A stretch of 64,000 nucleotides of DNA from positions 213,202,325 through 213,266,324 of the forward strand of contig OV050030.1 in NCBI GenBank assembly GCA_920105625.2, written 5' to 3'. This DNA is from Clusia tigrina. Lineage: Eukaryota; Arthropoda; Insecta; Diptera; Clusiidae. The notes under the pieces are model-generated. The model had not been told where the DNA came from, searched no databases, and saw only the letters and a program-made list of their open reading frames with translations. Made by a program: the position numbers and the translations under genes. Each line of letters opens with the position of its first letter. Position 1 is the first letter of the stretch. Positions 1 to 13,192 of the stretch are shown here, one piece after another.

Positions 1-2292
1 CAATAAAGTACTCGAGCCTCTTATCAATTTAAGCTATCGCTCATAGCTATGCTACCCTTGAGTCCCAAATCAAACACTGAAAAAACTTCAAATGGCCCTA
101 ACGTCTATACGGTGCATCCTACACCTCTCAAAGTTTTCAACATTCAAATGCTTGTAACTTCTTACTGGAGAGCCATAAAATCTTGAAATTTTGTGACAAT
201 AAAGTACTCGAGCCCTCTTGTAAAGTTAAGCAATTGCTCATAGCTATGCCACCCTTGAGTCCCAAATCAACCACTGCTAAAACTTCAAATGGCTCTAACG
301 GTGCGTCTTATAAATACCAAAGTTTGCAACAATCAAATGCTTGTAATTTTTTACTGGAGCTTAATAAAATCTTGAATTTTTGTGACAATAAAGTACTCGA
401 GCCTCTTATCAATTTAAGCTATCACTCATAGCTATGCTACCCTTGAGTCCCAAATCAAACACGTATAAAACTTCAAATGGCCCTAACTTCTATGCGGTGC
501 GTCCCACTCCTATCAAAGCTTGCAACAATCAATTGCTTGCAACTTTTTACGGCAGCGTCATATAATCTTGAAATTTTGTAACAATAAAGTACTCGAGCCT
601 CTTATCAATTTAAGCTATCGCTCATAGCTATGCTACCCTTGAGTCCCAAATCAAACACTGATAAAACTTCAAATGGCCCTAACTTCTATACGGTGCGTCC
701 TATACCCATCAAAGTTTGTAACAATCAAATGTTTGTAACTTTTTACTGGTGCGTCATAAAATCTTGAAAATTTGTGATAATAAAGTATTCGAGCCTCTTG
801 TCTATTTAAGCTATCACTCATAGCTATGCTACCCTTGAGTCCCAAATCAAACACTGATAAAACTTCAAATGGTCCTAACTTCTATACGGTGCATCCTACA
901 CCTATCAAAGTTTTCAATATTCAAATTCTTGTAACTTCCTGCTGGAGAGTCATAAAATCTTGAAATTTTGTGACAATAAAGTACCCGAGCCCTCTTGTAA
1001 AGTTAAGCAATCGCTCATAGCTATGCCACCCTTGAGTCCCAAATTAACCACTGCTAGAACTTCAAATGGCCCTAACGGTGCGTCCTACACCTATCAAAGT
1101 TTGCAACAATCAAATGCTTGTAACTTTTTACTGGAGCGTCATAAAACCTTGAAATTTGGTGTCAATAAAGTACTCGAGCCTCTTATCAATTTAAGCTATC
1201 GCTCATAGCTATGCTACCCTTGAGTCCCAAATCAAACACGTATAAAACTTCAAATGGTCCTAACTTCTATACGGTGCGTCCTATACCCATCAAAGTTTGT
1301 AACTTTTTACTGGTGCGTCATAAAATCTTGAAATTTTGTGACAATGAAGTACTCGAGCCTCTTGTCTATTTAGGCTATCACTCATAGCTATGCTACCCTT
1401 GAGTCCCAAATCAAACACTGATAAAACTTCAAATGGCCCTAACGTCTATACGGTGCATCCTACACCTATCAAAGTTTTCAACATTCAAAGGCTTGTAACT
1501 TCTTACTGGAGAGTCATAAAACCTTGAAATTTTGTGACAATAAAGTAATCGTGCCTCTTATCAATTTAAGCTATCGCTCATAGCTATGCCACCCTTGACT
1601 CCAAAATAAAACACTGATAAAATCTCAAATGGCCCTAACTTCTGTACGGTGCGTCCTATACCTATCAAAGTTTGCAACATTCAATTGCTTTCTGGAGCGT
1701 CATAAAACTTTGAAATGTTGCGACAATAAAGTACTCGTGCCACTTATCAATTTAAGCTTTCGCTCATAGCTATGCCACCCTTGACTCCAAAATAAAACAC
1801 TGATAAAATCTCAAATGGCCCTTACTTCTGTACGATGCGTCCTACACCTATCAAAGTTTGCAACATTTAAATGCTTGTAACTGTTTACTGGAGCGTCACA
1901 AAACCTTAAAATTTTGTGCCAATAAAGTACTTGTGCCTCTTGTCAATCAAATTTATCGCTCTTAGCTATGCTACCCTTGAGTCCCAAATCAAACACTGAT
2001 AAAGCTTCAAATGGTCCTAACATCTATACGGTGCGCCTTACACCTATCAAAGTTGGCAACTATCAAATGCTTGTAACTTTTTACAGGAGCGTCATAAAAA
2101 CTTGAAATTTTGTGACAATAAAGTACTCGAGCCTCTTATCAATTTAAGCTATCGCTCATAGCTATGCTACCCTTGAGTCCCAAATCAAACACTGATAAAA
2201 CTTCAAATGGCCCTAACTTCTATACGGTGCGTCCTATACCCATCAAAGTTTGTAACAATCAAATGTTTGTAACTTTTTACTGGAGCGTCATA
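1..2292. repeat. Satellite block: mixed monomers, includes the most divergent pair
   Basis: About 12 mixed A, B, C and D monomers. A 4-monomer segment recurs at an offset of 777 bp (around 183-431 versus 960-1208). Around 1,570-1,970 lie two unusually divergent monomers with 'cttgactccaaaataaaac' and 'gataaaatctcaaatgg', the first shortened to about 177 bp. A 17-bp slippage deletion is present at 1,295-1,303. Confidence 0.85.
1295..1303. repeat. 17-bp slippage deletion between internal GTTTGTAAC repeats
   Basis: A-type monomers normally contain two GTTTGTAAC copies 17 bp apart, around 'aatcaaat'. Here only one copy remains, directly followed by 'tttttactgg'. The same loss is seen at 3,417, 5,736 and 17,758. 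Confidence 0.88.
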
Positions 2293-4611
2293 AAATCTTG
2301 AAATTTTGTGACAATAAAGTACTCGAACCTCTTGTCTATTTAAGCTATCACTCATAGCTATGCTACCCTTGAGACCCAAATCAAACACTGATAAAACTTC
2401 AAATGGCCCTAACGTCTATACGGTGCATCCTACACCTATTAAAGTTTTCAACATTCAAATGCTTGTAACTTCTTACTGGAGAGTCATAAAATCTTGAAAT
2501 TTTGTGACAATTAAGTACTCGAGCCTCTTATCAATTTAAGCTATCGCTCATAGCTATGCTACCCTTGAGTCCCAAATCAAACACTGATAAAACTTCAAAT
2601 GGATCTAACTTCTATACGGTACGTCCTATTCCCATCAAAGTTTGTAACAATCAAATGATTGTAACTTTTTACTGGAGCGTCATAAAATCTTGAAATTTTG
2701 TGACAATAAAGTACTCGAGCCTCTTGTCTATTTAAGCTATCACTCATGGCTATGCTACCCTTGAGTCCCAAATCAAACACTGATAGAACTTCAAATGGCC
2801 CTAACTTCTATACGGTGCGTCCTATACCCATCAAAGTTTGTAACAATCAAATGTTTGTAACTTTTTACTGGAGCGTCATAAAATCTTGAAATTTTTTGAC
2901 AAAAAAGTACTCGAGCCTCTTGTCTATTTAAGCTATCACTCATAGCTATGCTACCCTTGAGTCCCAAATCAAACACTGATAAAACTTCAAATGGCCCTAA
3001 CTTCTATACGGTGCATCCTACACCTATCAAAGTTTTCAACATTCAAATGCTTGTAACTTCTTACTGGAGAGTCATAAAATCTTGAAATTTTGTGACAATA
3101 AAGTACTCGAGCCCTCTTGTAAAGTTAAGCAATCGCTCATAGCTATGCCACCCTTGAGTCGCAAATCAACCATTGCTAGAACTTCAAATGGCCCTAACGG
3201 TGCGTCCTACACCTATCAAAGTTTGCAACAATCAAATGCTTGTAACTTTTTACTGGAGCGTCATAAAACCTTGAAATTTGGTGTCAATAAAGTACTCGAG
3301 CCTCTTATCAATTTAAGCTATCGCTCATAGCTATGCTAGCCTTGAGTCCCAAATCAAACACGTATAAAACTTCAAATGGTCCCAGCTTCTATACGGTGCG
3401 TCCTATACCCATCAAAGTTTGTAACTTTTTACTGGAGCGTCATAAAATCTTGAAATTTTGTGACAATAAAGTACTCGAGACTCTTGTCTATTTAAGCTAG
3501 CACTCATAGCTATGCTACCCTTGAGTCCAAAATCAAACACTGATAAAACTTCAAATGGCCCTAGCGTCTATACGGTGCATCCTACACCTATCAAAGTTTT
3601 CAACATTCAAATGCTTGTAACTTCTTACTGGAGAGTCATAAAATCTTGAAATTTTGTGACAATAAAGTACTCGAGCCTCTTATCAATTTAAGCTATCGCT
3701 CATAGCTATGCTACCCTTGAGCACCAAATCAAACACTGATACAACTTCAAATGGCCGTAACTTCTATACGGTGCGACCTATTCCCAGCAAAGTTTGCAAC
3801 AATCAAGTGCTTGTAACTTTTTACTGGAGCGTCATAAAATCTGGAAATTTTGTGACAATAAAGTACACGAGCCTCTTATCAATTTAATCTATCGCTCATA
3901 GCTATGCTACCTTTGAGTCCCAAATCAAACACGTATAAAACTTCAAATGGCCCTACCTTTTATACGGTGCGTCCTAAAAATATCAAACTTTTCAACATAT
4001 AAATGCTTGTAACTTCTTACTTTAGAGTCATAAAATCTTGAAATTTTGTGATAATAAAGTACTCGAGCCTCTTGTAAAGTTAAGCAATCGCTCATATCTA
4101 TACTACCCTTGAGTCCCAAATCAACCACTGCTAAAACTTCAAATGGCCCTAGCGGTGCGTCATATATCTATCAAACTTTGCAACAATCAAGTGCTTGTAA
4201 CTTTTTACGGGAGCGTCATAAAACCTTGAAATTTTGCGACAATAAAGTACTCGAGCGTCTTATCAATTTAAGCTGTCGCTCATAGCTATGCTACTTTTGA
4301 CTCCCAAATCAAACACTGATAAAACTTCAAATGGACCTAACTTCTATACGGTGCGTCCTATACCCTTCAAATTTGTAACAATCAAGTGTTTGTATCTTTT
4401 TACTGGCGCGTCATAAAATCTTGAAATTTTGTGACAATAAAGTACTCGAGCCTCTTATCAATTTAAGCTATCGCTCATAGCTATGCTACCCTTGAGTCCC
4501 AAATCAAACACGTATAAAACTTCAAATGGCCATAACTTCTATACGGTGCGTCCCACACCTATCAAAGCTTGCAACAATCAATTGCTTGCAACTTTTTACG
4601 GGAGCGTCATA
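2293..4611. repeat. 2,319-bp multi-monomer repeat, copy 1
   Basis: This 12-monomer segment is repeated directly downstream at an offset of 2,319 bp. Shared rare variants include 'ctaccttttatacggtgcg', 'tcctaaaaatatcaaactt', 'gtaacttcttactttagag' and 'gccataacttctatacgg'. Breakpoints are approximate: the match begins near 2,293, within an A monomer, and ends near 4,611. Differences from copy 2 are scattered substitutions; identity looks close to 99% by eye. Confidence 0.88.
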
Positions 4612-6930
4612 TAAACTTGAAATTTTGTGACAATAAAGTACTCGAACCTCTTGTCTATTTAAGCTATCACTCATAGCTATGCTACCTTTGAGACCCAAAT
4701 CAAACACTGATAAAACTTCAAATGGCCCTAACGTCTATACGGTGCATCCTACACCTATTAAAGTTTTCAACATTCAAATGCTTGTAACTTCTTACTGGAG
4801 AGTCATAAAATCTTGAAATTTTGTGACAATAAAGTACTCGAGCCTCTTATCAATTTAAGCTATCGCTCATAGCTATGCTACCCTTGCGTCCCAAATCAAA
4901 CACTGATAAAACTTCAAATGGATCTAACTTCTATACGGTACGTCCTATTCCCATCAAAGTTTGTAACAATCAAATGATTGTAACTTTTTACTGGAGCGTC
5001 ATAAAATCTTGAAATTTTGTGACAATAAAGTACTCGAGCCTCTTGTATATTTAAGCTATCACTCATAGCTATGCTACCCTTGAGTCCCAAATCAAACACT
5101 GATAAAACTTCAAATGGCCCTAACTTCTATACGGTGCGTCCTATACCCATCAAAGTTTGTAACAATCAAATGTTTGTAACTTTTTACTGGAGCGTCATAA
5201 AATCTTGAAATTTTGTGACAAAAAAGTACTCGAGCCTTTTGTCTATTTAAGCTATCACTCATAGCTATGCTACCCTTGAGTCCCAAATCAAACACTGATA
5301 AAACTTCAAATGGCCCTGACTTCTATACGGTGCATCCTACACCTATCAAAGTTTTCAACATTCAAATGCTTGTAACTTCTTACTGGAGAGTCATAAAATC
5401 TTGAAATTTTGTGACAATAAAGTACTCGAGCCCTCTTGTAAAGTTAAGCAATCGCTCATAGCTATGCCACCCTTGAGTCCCAAATCAACCATTGCTGGAA
5501 CTTCAAATGGCCCTAACGGTGCGTCCTACACCTATCAAAGTTTGCAACAATCAAATGCTTGTAACTTTTTACTGGAGCATCATAAAACCTTGAAATTTGG
5601 TGTCAATAAAGTACTCGAGCCTCTTATCAATTTAAGCTATCGCTCATAGCTATGCTAGCCTTGAGTCCCAAATCAATCACGTATAAAACTTCAAATGGTC
5701 CTAGCTTCTATACGGTGCGTCCTATACCCATCAAAGTTTGTAACTTTTTACTGGAGCGTCATAAAATCTTGAAATTTTGTGACAATAAAGTACTCGAGAC
5801 TCTTGTCTATTTAAGCTAGCACTCATAGCTATGCTACCCTTGAGTCCAAAATCAAACACTGATAAAACTTCAAATGGCACTAACGTCTATACGGTGCATC
5901 CTACACCTATCAAAGTTTTCAACATTCAAATGCTTGTAACTTCTTACTGGAGAGTCATAAAATCTTGAAATTTTGTGACAATAAAGTACTCGAGCCTCTT
6001 ATCAATTTAAGCTATCGCTCATAGCTATGCTACCCTTGAGCACCAAATCAAACACTGATACAACTTCAAATGGCCGTAACTTCTATACGGTGCGACCTAT
6101 ACCCAGCAAAGTTTGCAACAATCAAGTGCTTGTAACTTTTTACTGGAGCGTCATAAAATCTGGAAATTTTGTGACAATAAAGTACACGAGCCTCTTATCA
6201 ATTTAATCTATCGCTCATAGCTATGCTACCTTTGAGTCCCAAATCAAACACGTATAAAACTTCAAATGGCCCTACCTTTTATACGGTGCGTCCTAAAAAT
6301 ATCAAACTTTTCAACATATAAATGCTTGTAACTTCTTACTTTAGAGTCATAAAATCTTGAAATTTTGTGATAATAAAGTACTCGAGCCTCTTGTAAAGTT
6401 AAGCAATCGCTCATATCTATACTACCCTTGAGTCCCAAATCAACCACTGCTAAAGCTTCAAATGGCCCTAGCGGTGCGTCATATATCTATCAAACTTTGC
6501 AACAATCAAGTGCTTGTAACTTTTTACGGGAGCGTCATAAAACCTTGAAATTTTGCGACAATAAAGTACTCGAGCGTCTTATCAATTTAAGCTGTCGCTC
6601 ATAGCTATGCTACTTTTGACTCCCAAATCAAACACGGATAAAACTTCAAATGGACCTAACTTCTATACGGTGCGTCCTATACCCATCAAATTTGTAACAA
6701 TCAAGTGTTTGTATCTTTTTACTGGCGCGTCATAAAATCTTGAAATTTTGTGACAATAAAGTACTCGAGCCTCTTATCAATTTAAGCTATCGCTCATAGC
6801 TATGCTACCCTTGAGTCCCAAATCAAACACGTATAAAACTTCAAATGGCCATAACTTCTATACGGTGCGTCCCACACCTATCAAAGCTTGCAACAATCAA
6901 TTGCTTGCAACTTTTTACGGGAGCGTCATA
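4612..6930. repeat. 2,319-bp multi-monomer repeat, copy 2
   Basis: Direct tandem copy of the preceding block. The join near 4,612 switches from a D-type monomer ('gggagcgtcatataaac') to A-type sequence ('gtactcgaacctcttg'). At the matching point in copy 2, near 6,930, the D monomer continues normally with 'gtaacaataaag'. This supports unequal exchange inside a monomer as the origin. Confidence 0.88.
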
Positions 6931-8550
6931 TAATCTTGAAATTTTGTAACAATAAAGTACTCGAGCCTCTTATCAATTTAAGCTATCGCTCATAGCTATG
7001 CTACCCTTGACTCCCAAATCAAACACTGATAAAACTTCAAATGGCCCTAACTTCTATATGGTGAATCCTATACCTATAAAAGTTTGTAACAATCAAATGC
7101 TTGTAACTTTTTACTGGAGCGTCATAAAATCTTGAAATTTTGAGTCAATAAAGTACTCGAGCCACTTGTCAATTTAAGCTATCGCTCATAGCTATGCTAC
7201 CCTTGAGTCCCAAATCAAACGCTGATAAAACTTCAAATGGCCCTAACTTCTAGACGGTGCATCTTACACCTATCAAAGTTTTCACCATTCAAATGCTTGT
7301 AACTTCTTACTGGAGAGTCATAAAATCTTGAAATTTTGTGACAATAAAGTACTCGAGCCTCTTGTAAAGTTAAGCAATCGCTCATAGCTATGCCACCCTT
7401 GAGTCCCAAATCAAACACTGATAAAAGTTCAAATGGCCCTAACGGTGCGTCATATTCCTATCAAAGTTTGCAACAATCAAGTGCTTGTAACTTTTTACTG
7501 GAGCGTCATAGAACCTTGAAATTTGGTGTCAATAAAGTACTCGAGCCTCTTATCAATTCATGCTATCGCTCATAGCTATGCTACCCTTGAATCCCAAATC
7601 AAACACTGATAAAACTTCAAATGGCCCTAACTTCTATACGGTGCGTCCTATACCTATCAAAGTTTGCTATAATCAAATGCCTGTAACTTTTTACTGGAGC
7701 TTAATAAAATCTTGAAATTTTGTGACAATAAAGTACTCGAGCCTCTTATCAATTTAAGCTATCGCTCATAGCTATGCTACCCTTGACTCCCAAATCAAAC
7801 ACTGATAAAACTTCAAATGGCCCTAACTTCTATACGGTGCATCCTACACCTATCAAAGATTTCAACATTCAAATGCTTGTAACTTCTTACTGGAGAGTCA
7901 TAAAATCTTTAAATTTTGTGACAATAAAGAACTCGAGCCCTCTTGTAAAGTTAAGCAATCGCTCATAGCTATGCCACCCTTGAGTCCCAAACCAACCACT
8001 GCTAAAACTTCAAATAGCCCTAACGGTGCGTCCTACACCTATCAAAGTTTGCAACAATCAAATGCTTGTAACTTTTTACTGGAGCGTCATAAAACCTTGA
8101 AATTTGGTGTCAATAAAGTGCTCGAGCCTCTTATCAAACCAAGCTATCGCTCATACCTCTGCTACCCTTGATTCCCAAATCAAACATTGATAAAACTTCA
8201 AATGGCCCTAACTTCTATACTGTGCGTCCTATACCTACCAAAGTTTGCAACAATCAAATGCTTGTAACTTTTTACTGGAGCTTAATAAAATCTTGAAATT
8301 TTGTGACAATAAAGTACTCGAGCCTCTTATTAATTGAGGCTATCGCTCATAGCTATGCTACCCTTGAGTCCCAAATCAAACACGTATAAAACTTCAAATG
8401 GCCCTAACTTCTATACGGTGCGTCCCACACCTATCAAAGTTTGCAACAATCAATTGCTTGCAACTTTTTACGGCAGCGTCATAAAATCTTGAAATTTTGT
8501 AACAATAAAGTACTCGAGCCTCTTATCAATTTAAGCTATCGCTCATAGCT
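6931..8550. repeat. Satellite block between the 2,319-bp repeat and the trimer array
   Basis: About eight monomers of mixed class, with no clear longer repeat. It includes C-type monomers ('ggtgcgtcatattcc' near 7,445 and 'ggtgcgtcctacacc' near 8,026) and D-type monomers near 8,385. No gene or mobile element seen. Confidence 0.85.
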
Positions 8551-11451
8551 ATGTTATCCTTGAGTCCCAAATCAAACACTGATAAAACTTCAAATGGCCC
8601 TAACTTCTATACGGTGCGTCCTATACCCATCAAAGTTTGTAACAATCAAATTTTTGTAACTTTTTACTGGAGCGTCATAAAATCTTGAAATTTTGTGACA
8701 ATAAAGTACTCGAGCCTCTTGTCTATTTAAGCTATCACTCATAGATATGCTACCCTTGAGTCCCAAATCAAACACTGATAAAACTTCAAATGGCCCTAAC
8801 TTCTATACGGCGCATCCTGCACCTATCAAAGTTTTCAACATTCAAATGCTTGTAACTTCGTACTGGAGAGTCATAAAATCTTGAAATTTTTTGACAATAA
8901 AGTACTCGAACTCTCTTGTAAAGTTAAGCAATCGCTCATAGCTATGCCACCCTTGAGTCCCAAATCAACCACTGTTAAAACTTCAAATGGCCCTAACGGT
9001 GCGTCCTACACCTATCAAAGTTTGCAACAATCAAGTGCTTGTAACTTTTTACGGGAGCGTCATAAAATCTTGAAATTTTGCGACAATAAAGTAATCGAGC
9101 GTCTTATCAATTTAAGCTATCGCTCATAGCTATGTTACTTTTGAGTCCCAAATCAAACACTGATAAAACTTCAAATGGACCTAACTTCTATACGGTGCGT
9201 CCTATACCCATCAAAGTTTGTAACAATCAAGTGTTTGAAACTTTTTACAGGCGCGTCATAAAATCTTGAAATTTTGTGACAATAAAGTACTCGAGCCTCT
9301 TGTCTATTTAAGCTATCACTCATAGCTATGCTACCCTTGAGTCCCAAATCAAACACTGATAAAACTTCAAATGGCCCTAACTTCTATATGGTGCATCCTA
9401 CACCTATCAAAGTTTTCAACATTCAAATGCTTGTAACTTCTTACTGGAGAGTCATAAAATCTTGAAATTTTGTGACAATAGAGTACTCGAGCCTCTTGTA
9501 AAGTTAAGCAATCGCTCATAGCTATGCTACCCTTGAGTCCCAAATCAACCACTGCTAAAACTTCAAATGGCCCTAAAGGTGCATCATATACCCATCAAAG
9601 TTTGTAACAATCAAATATTTGTAACTTTTTACGGGAGCGTCATAAAATCTTGAAATTTTGTGACAATAAAGAACTCGAGCCTCTTATCAATTTAAGCTAT
9701 CGCTCATAGCTATGCTACCCTTGAGTCCCAAATCAAACACTGATAAAACTTCAAATGGCCCTAACTTCTATACGGTGCGTCCTATACCCATCAAAGTTTG
9801 TAACAATCAAATGTTTGTAACTTTTTACTGGAGCGTCATAATATCTTGAAATTTTGTGCCAATAAAGTACTCGAGCCTCTTGTCTATTTAAGCTATCACT
9901 CATAGCTATGCTACCCTTGAGTCCCAAATCAAACACTGATAAAACTTCAAATGGCCCTAACGTCTATACGGTGCATCCTACACCTATCAAAGTTTTCAAC
10001 ATTCAAATGCTTGTAACTTCTTACAGGAGAGTCAGAAAATCTTGAAATTTTGTGACAATTAAGTACTCGAGCCTCTTGTAAAGTTAAGCAATCGCTCATA
10101 GCTATACTACCCTTGAGTCCCAAATCAACCACTGCTAAAACTTCAAATGGCCCTAGCGGTGCGTCATATACCTATCAAACTTTGCAACAATCAAGTGCTT
10201 GTAAATTTTTACGGGAGCGTCATAAAACCTTGAAATTTTGTGACAATAAAGTACTCGAGCGTCTTATCAATTTAAACTATCGCTTATAGCTATGCTACCC
10301 TTGAGTCCCAAATCAAACACTGATAAAACTTCAAATGGCCCTAACTTCTATACGGTGCGTCCTATACCCATCAAAGTTTGTAACAATCAAATGTTTGTTA
10401 CTTTTTACTGGAGCGTCATAAAATCTTGAAATTTTGTGACAATAAAGTACTCGAGCCTCTTGTCTATTTAAGCTATCACTCATAGCTATGCTACCCTTGA
10501 GTCCCAAATCAAACACTGATAAAACTTCAAATGGCCCTAACTTCTATATGGTGCATCCTACACCTATCATAGTTTTCAACATTCAAATGCTTGTAACTTC
10601 TTACTGGAGAGTCATAAAATCTTGAAATTTTGTGACAATAGAGTACTCGAGCCACTTGTAAAGTTAAGCAATCGCTCATAGCTATGCTACCCTTGAGTCC
10701 CAAATCAACCACTGCTAAAACTTCAAATGGCCCTAACGGTGCATCATATACCTATCAAAGTTTGCAACAATCAAATGCTTGTAACTTTTTACTGGAGCGT
10801 CATAAAATCTTGAATTTTTGTGACAATAAAGTACTCGACCCTCTTATCAATTTAAGCTATCGCTCATAGCTATGCTACCCTTGAGTCCCAAATCAAATAC
10901 TGATAAAACTGCAAATGGCCCTAACTTCTATACGGTGCGTCCTATACCCATCAAAATTGATAACAATCAAATGTTTGTAACTTTTTACTGGACCATCATA
11001 AAATCTTGAAATTTTGTGACAATAAAGTACTCGAGCCTCTTGTCTATTTAAGCTATCACTCATAGCTATGCTTCCCTTGAGTCCCAAATCAAACACTGAT
11101 AAAACTTCAAATGGCCCTAACTTCTATACGGTGCATCCTACACCTATCAAAGTTTTCAACATAAAATGCTTGTAACTTCTTACTGGAGAGGCATAAAATC
11201 TTGAAATTTTGTGAAAATAAAGTACTCGAGCCCCCTTGTAAAGTTAAGCAATCGCTCATAGCTATGCCACCCTTGAGTCCCAAATCAACCACTGCTAGAA
11301 CGTCAAATGGCCCTAACGGTGCGTCCTACACCTATCAAAGTTTGTAACAATCAAATGCTTGTAACTTTTTACTGGAGCGTCATAAAACCTTGAAATTTGG
11401 TGTCAATAAAGTACTCGAGCCTCTTATCAATTTAAGCTATCGCTCATAGCT
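8551..11451. repeat. Higher-order repeat: five copies of a 580-bp A-B-C trimer
   Basis: Unit starts, taken at the ATG of 'gctatg(c/t)ta' in each A monomer, are 8,551, 9,132, 9,712, 10,292 and 10,872, with the end at 11,451. Spacings are 581, 580, 580, 580 and 580. Each unit is A (196 bp, 'cctatacccatcaaagtttg'), B (196 bp, 'tacacctatcaaagttttc', tail 'gtaaagttaagcaatcgc') and C (188 bp, lacking TTCTATAC). The extra base in unit 1 is a C in 'gaactctcttgtaaag'. The array is flanked by D-type monomers ('cacgtataaaac') on both sides. Confidence 0.93.
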
Positions 11452-13192
11452 ATGCTACCCTTGAGTCCCAAATCAAACACGTATAAAACTTCAAATGGCC
11501 CTAACTTCTATAACGTGCGTCCCACACATATCAAAGTTTGCAACAATCAATTGCTTGCAACTTTTTACGGCAGCGTCATAAAATCTTGAAATTTTGTAAC
11601 AATAAAGTACTCGAGCCTCTTATCAATTTAAGCTATCGCTCATAGCTATGCTACCCTTGAGTCCCAAACCAAACACTGATAAAACTTCAAATGGCCCTAA
11701 CTTCTATACGGTGCGTCCTATACCCATCAAATTTTGTAGCAATCAAATGTTTGTAACTTTTTACTGGAGCGTCATAAAATCTTGAAATTGTTTGACAATA
11801 AAGTACTCGAGCCTCTTATCAATTTAAGCTATCGCTCATAGCTATGCTACCCTTGAGTCCCAAATCAAACACTGATAAAACTACAAATGGCCTTAACGTC
11901 TATACGGTGGATCCTACACCTATCAATGTTTTCAACATTCAAATGCTTGTAACTTCTTACTGGAGAGTCATAAAATCTTGAAATTTTGTGACAATAAAAT
12001 ACTCGAGCCTCTTATCAATTTAAGCTATCGCTCATAGCTATGCTACCCTTGAGTCCCAAAGCAAACACTGATTAAACTTCAAATGGCCCTAAGTTCTATA
12101 CGGTGCGACCTATAGCCATCAAAGTTTGCAACAATCAAGTGCTTGTAACTTTTTACTGGAGTCATAAAATCTGGATATTTTGTGACAATAAAGTACACTC
12201 TTATCAATTTAATCTATCGCTCATAGCTATGCTACCTTTGAGTCCCAAATCAAACACGTATAAAACTTCAAATGGCCCTAACTTCTATACGGTGCGTCCT
12301 ATACCCATCAAAGTTTGTAACAATCAAATGTTTGTAACTTTTTACTGGCGCGTCATAAAATCTTGAAATTTTGTGACAATAAAGTGCTCGAGCCTCTTAT
12401 CAATTTAAGCTATCGCTCATAGCTATGCTACCCTTGAGTCCCAAATCAAACACTGATAAAACTACAAATTGCCCTAACATCTATACGGTGCATCCTACAC
12501 CTCTTAAAGTTTTCAACATTCAAATGCTTGTAACTTCTTACTGGAGAGTCATAAAATCTTGAAATTTTGTGACAATTAAGTACTCGAGCCTCTTGTAAAG
12601 TTAAGCAATCGCTCATAGCTATACTACCCTTGAGTCCCAAATCAACCACTGCTAAAACTTCAAATGGCCCTAGCGGTGCGTCATATACCTATCAAACTTT
12701 GCAACAATCAAGTGCTTGTAACTTTTTACGGGAGCGTCATAAAATCTTGAAATTTTGTGACAATAAAGTGCTCGAGCCTCTTATCAATTTAAGCTATCGC
12801 TTATAGCTATGCTGCCCTTGAGTCCCAAATCAAACACGTATAAAACTTCAAATGGCCCTAACTTCTATACGGTGCGTCCCACACCTATCATAGCTTGCAA
12901 CATTCAATTGCTTGCAACTTTTTACGGGAGCGTCATATAATCTTGAAATTTTGTAACAATAAAGTACTCGAGCCTCTTATCAAATTAAGCTATCGCTCAT
13001 AGCTATGCTACCCTTGAGTCCCAAATGAAACACTGATAAAACTTCAAATGGCCCTAACTTCTATACGGTGCATCCTACACCTATCAAAGATTTCAACATT
13101 CAAATGCTTTTAACTTCTTACTGGAGAGTCATAAAATTTTGAAATTTTGTGACAATAAAGTACTCGAGCCCTCTTGTAAAGTTAAGCCATCG
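11452..13192. repeat. Satellite block with small internal deletions
   Basis: About nine mixed monomers. Small deletions occur near 12,158 ('ctggagtcataaaatctgg', missing 'cg' and neighbours) and near 12,193 ('aaagtacactcttatc', missing 'gagc'). No other element seen. Confidence 0.82.
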
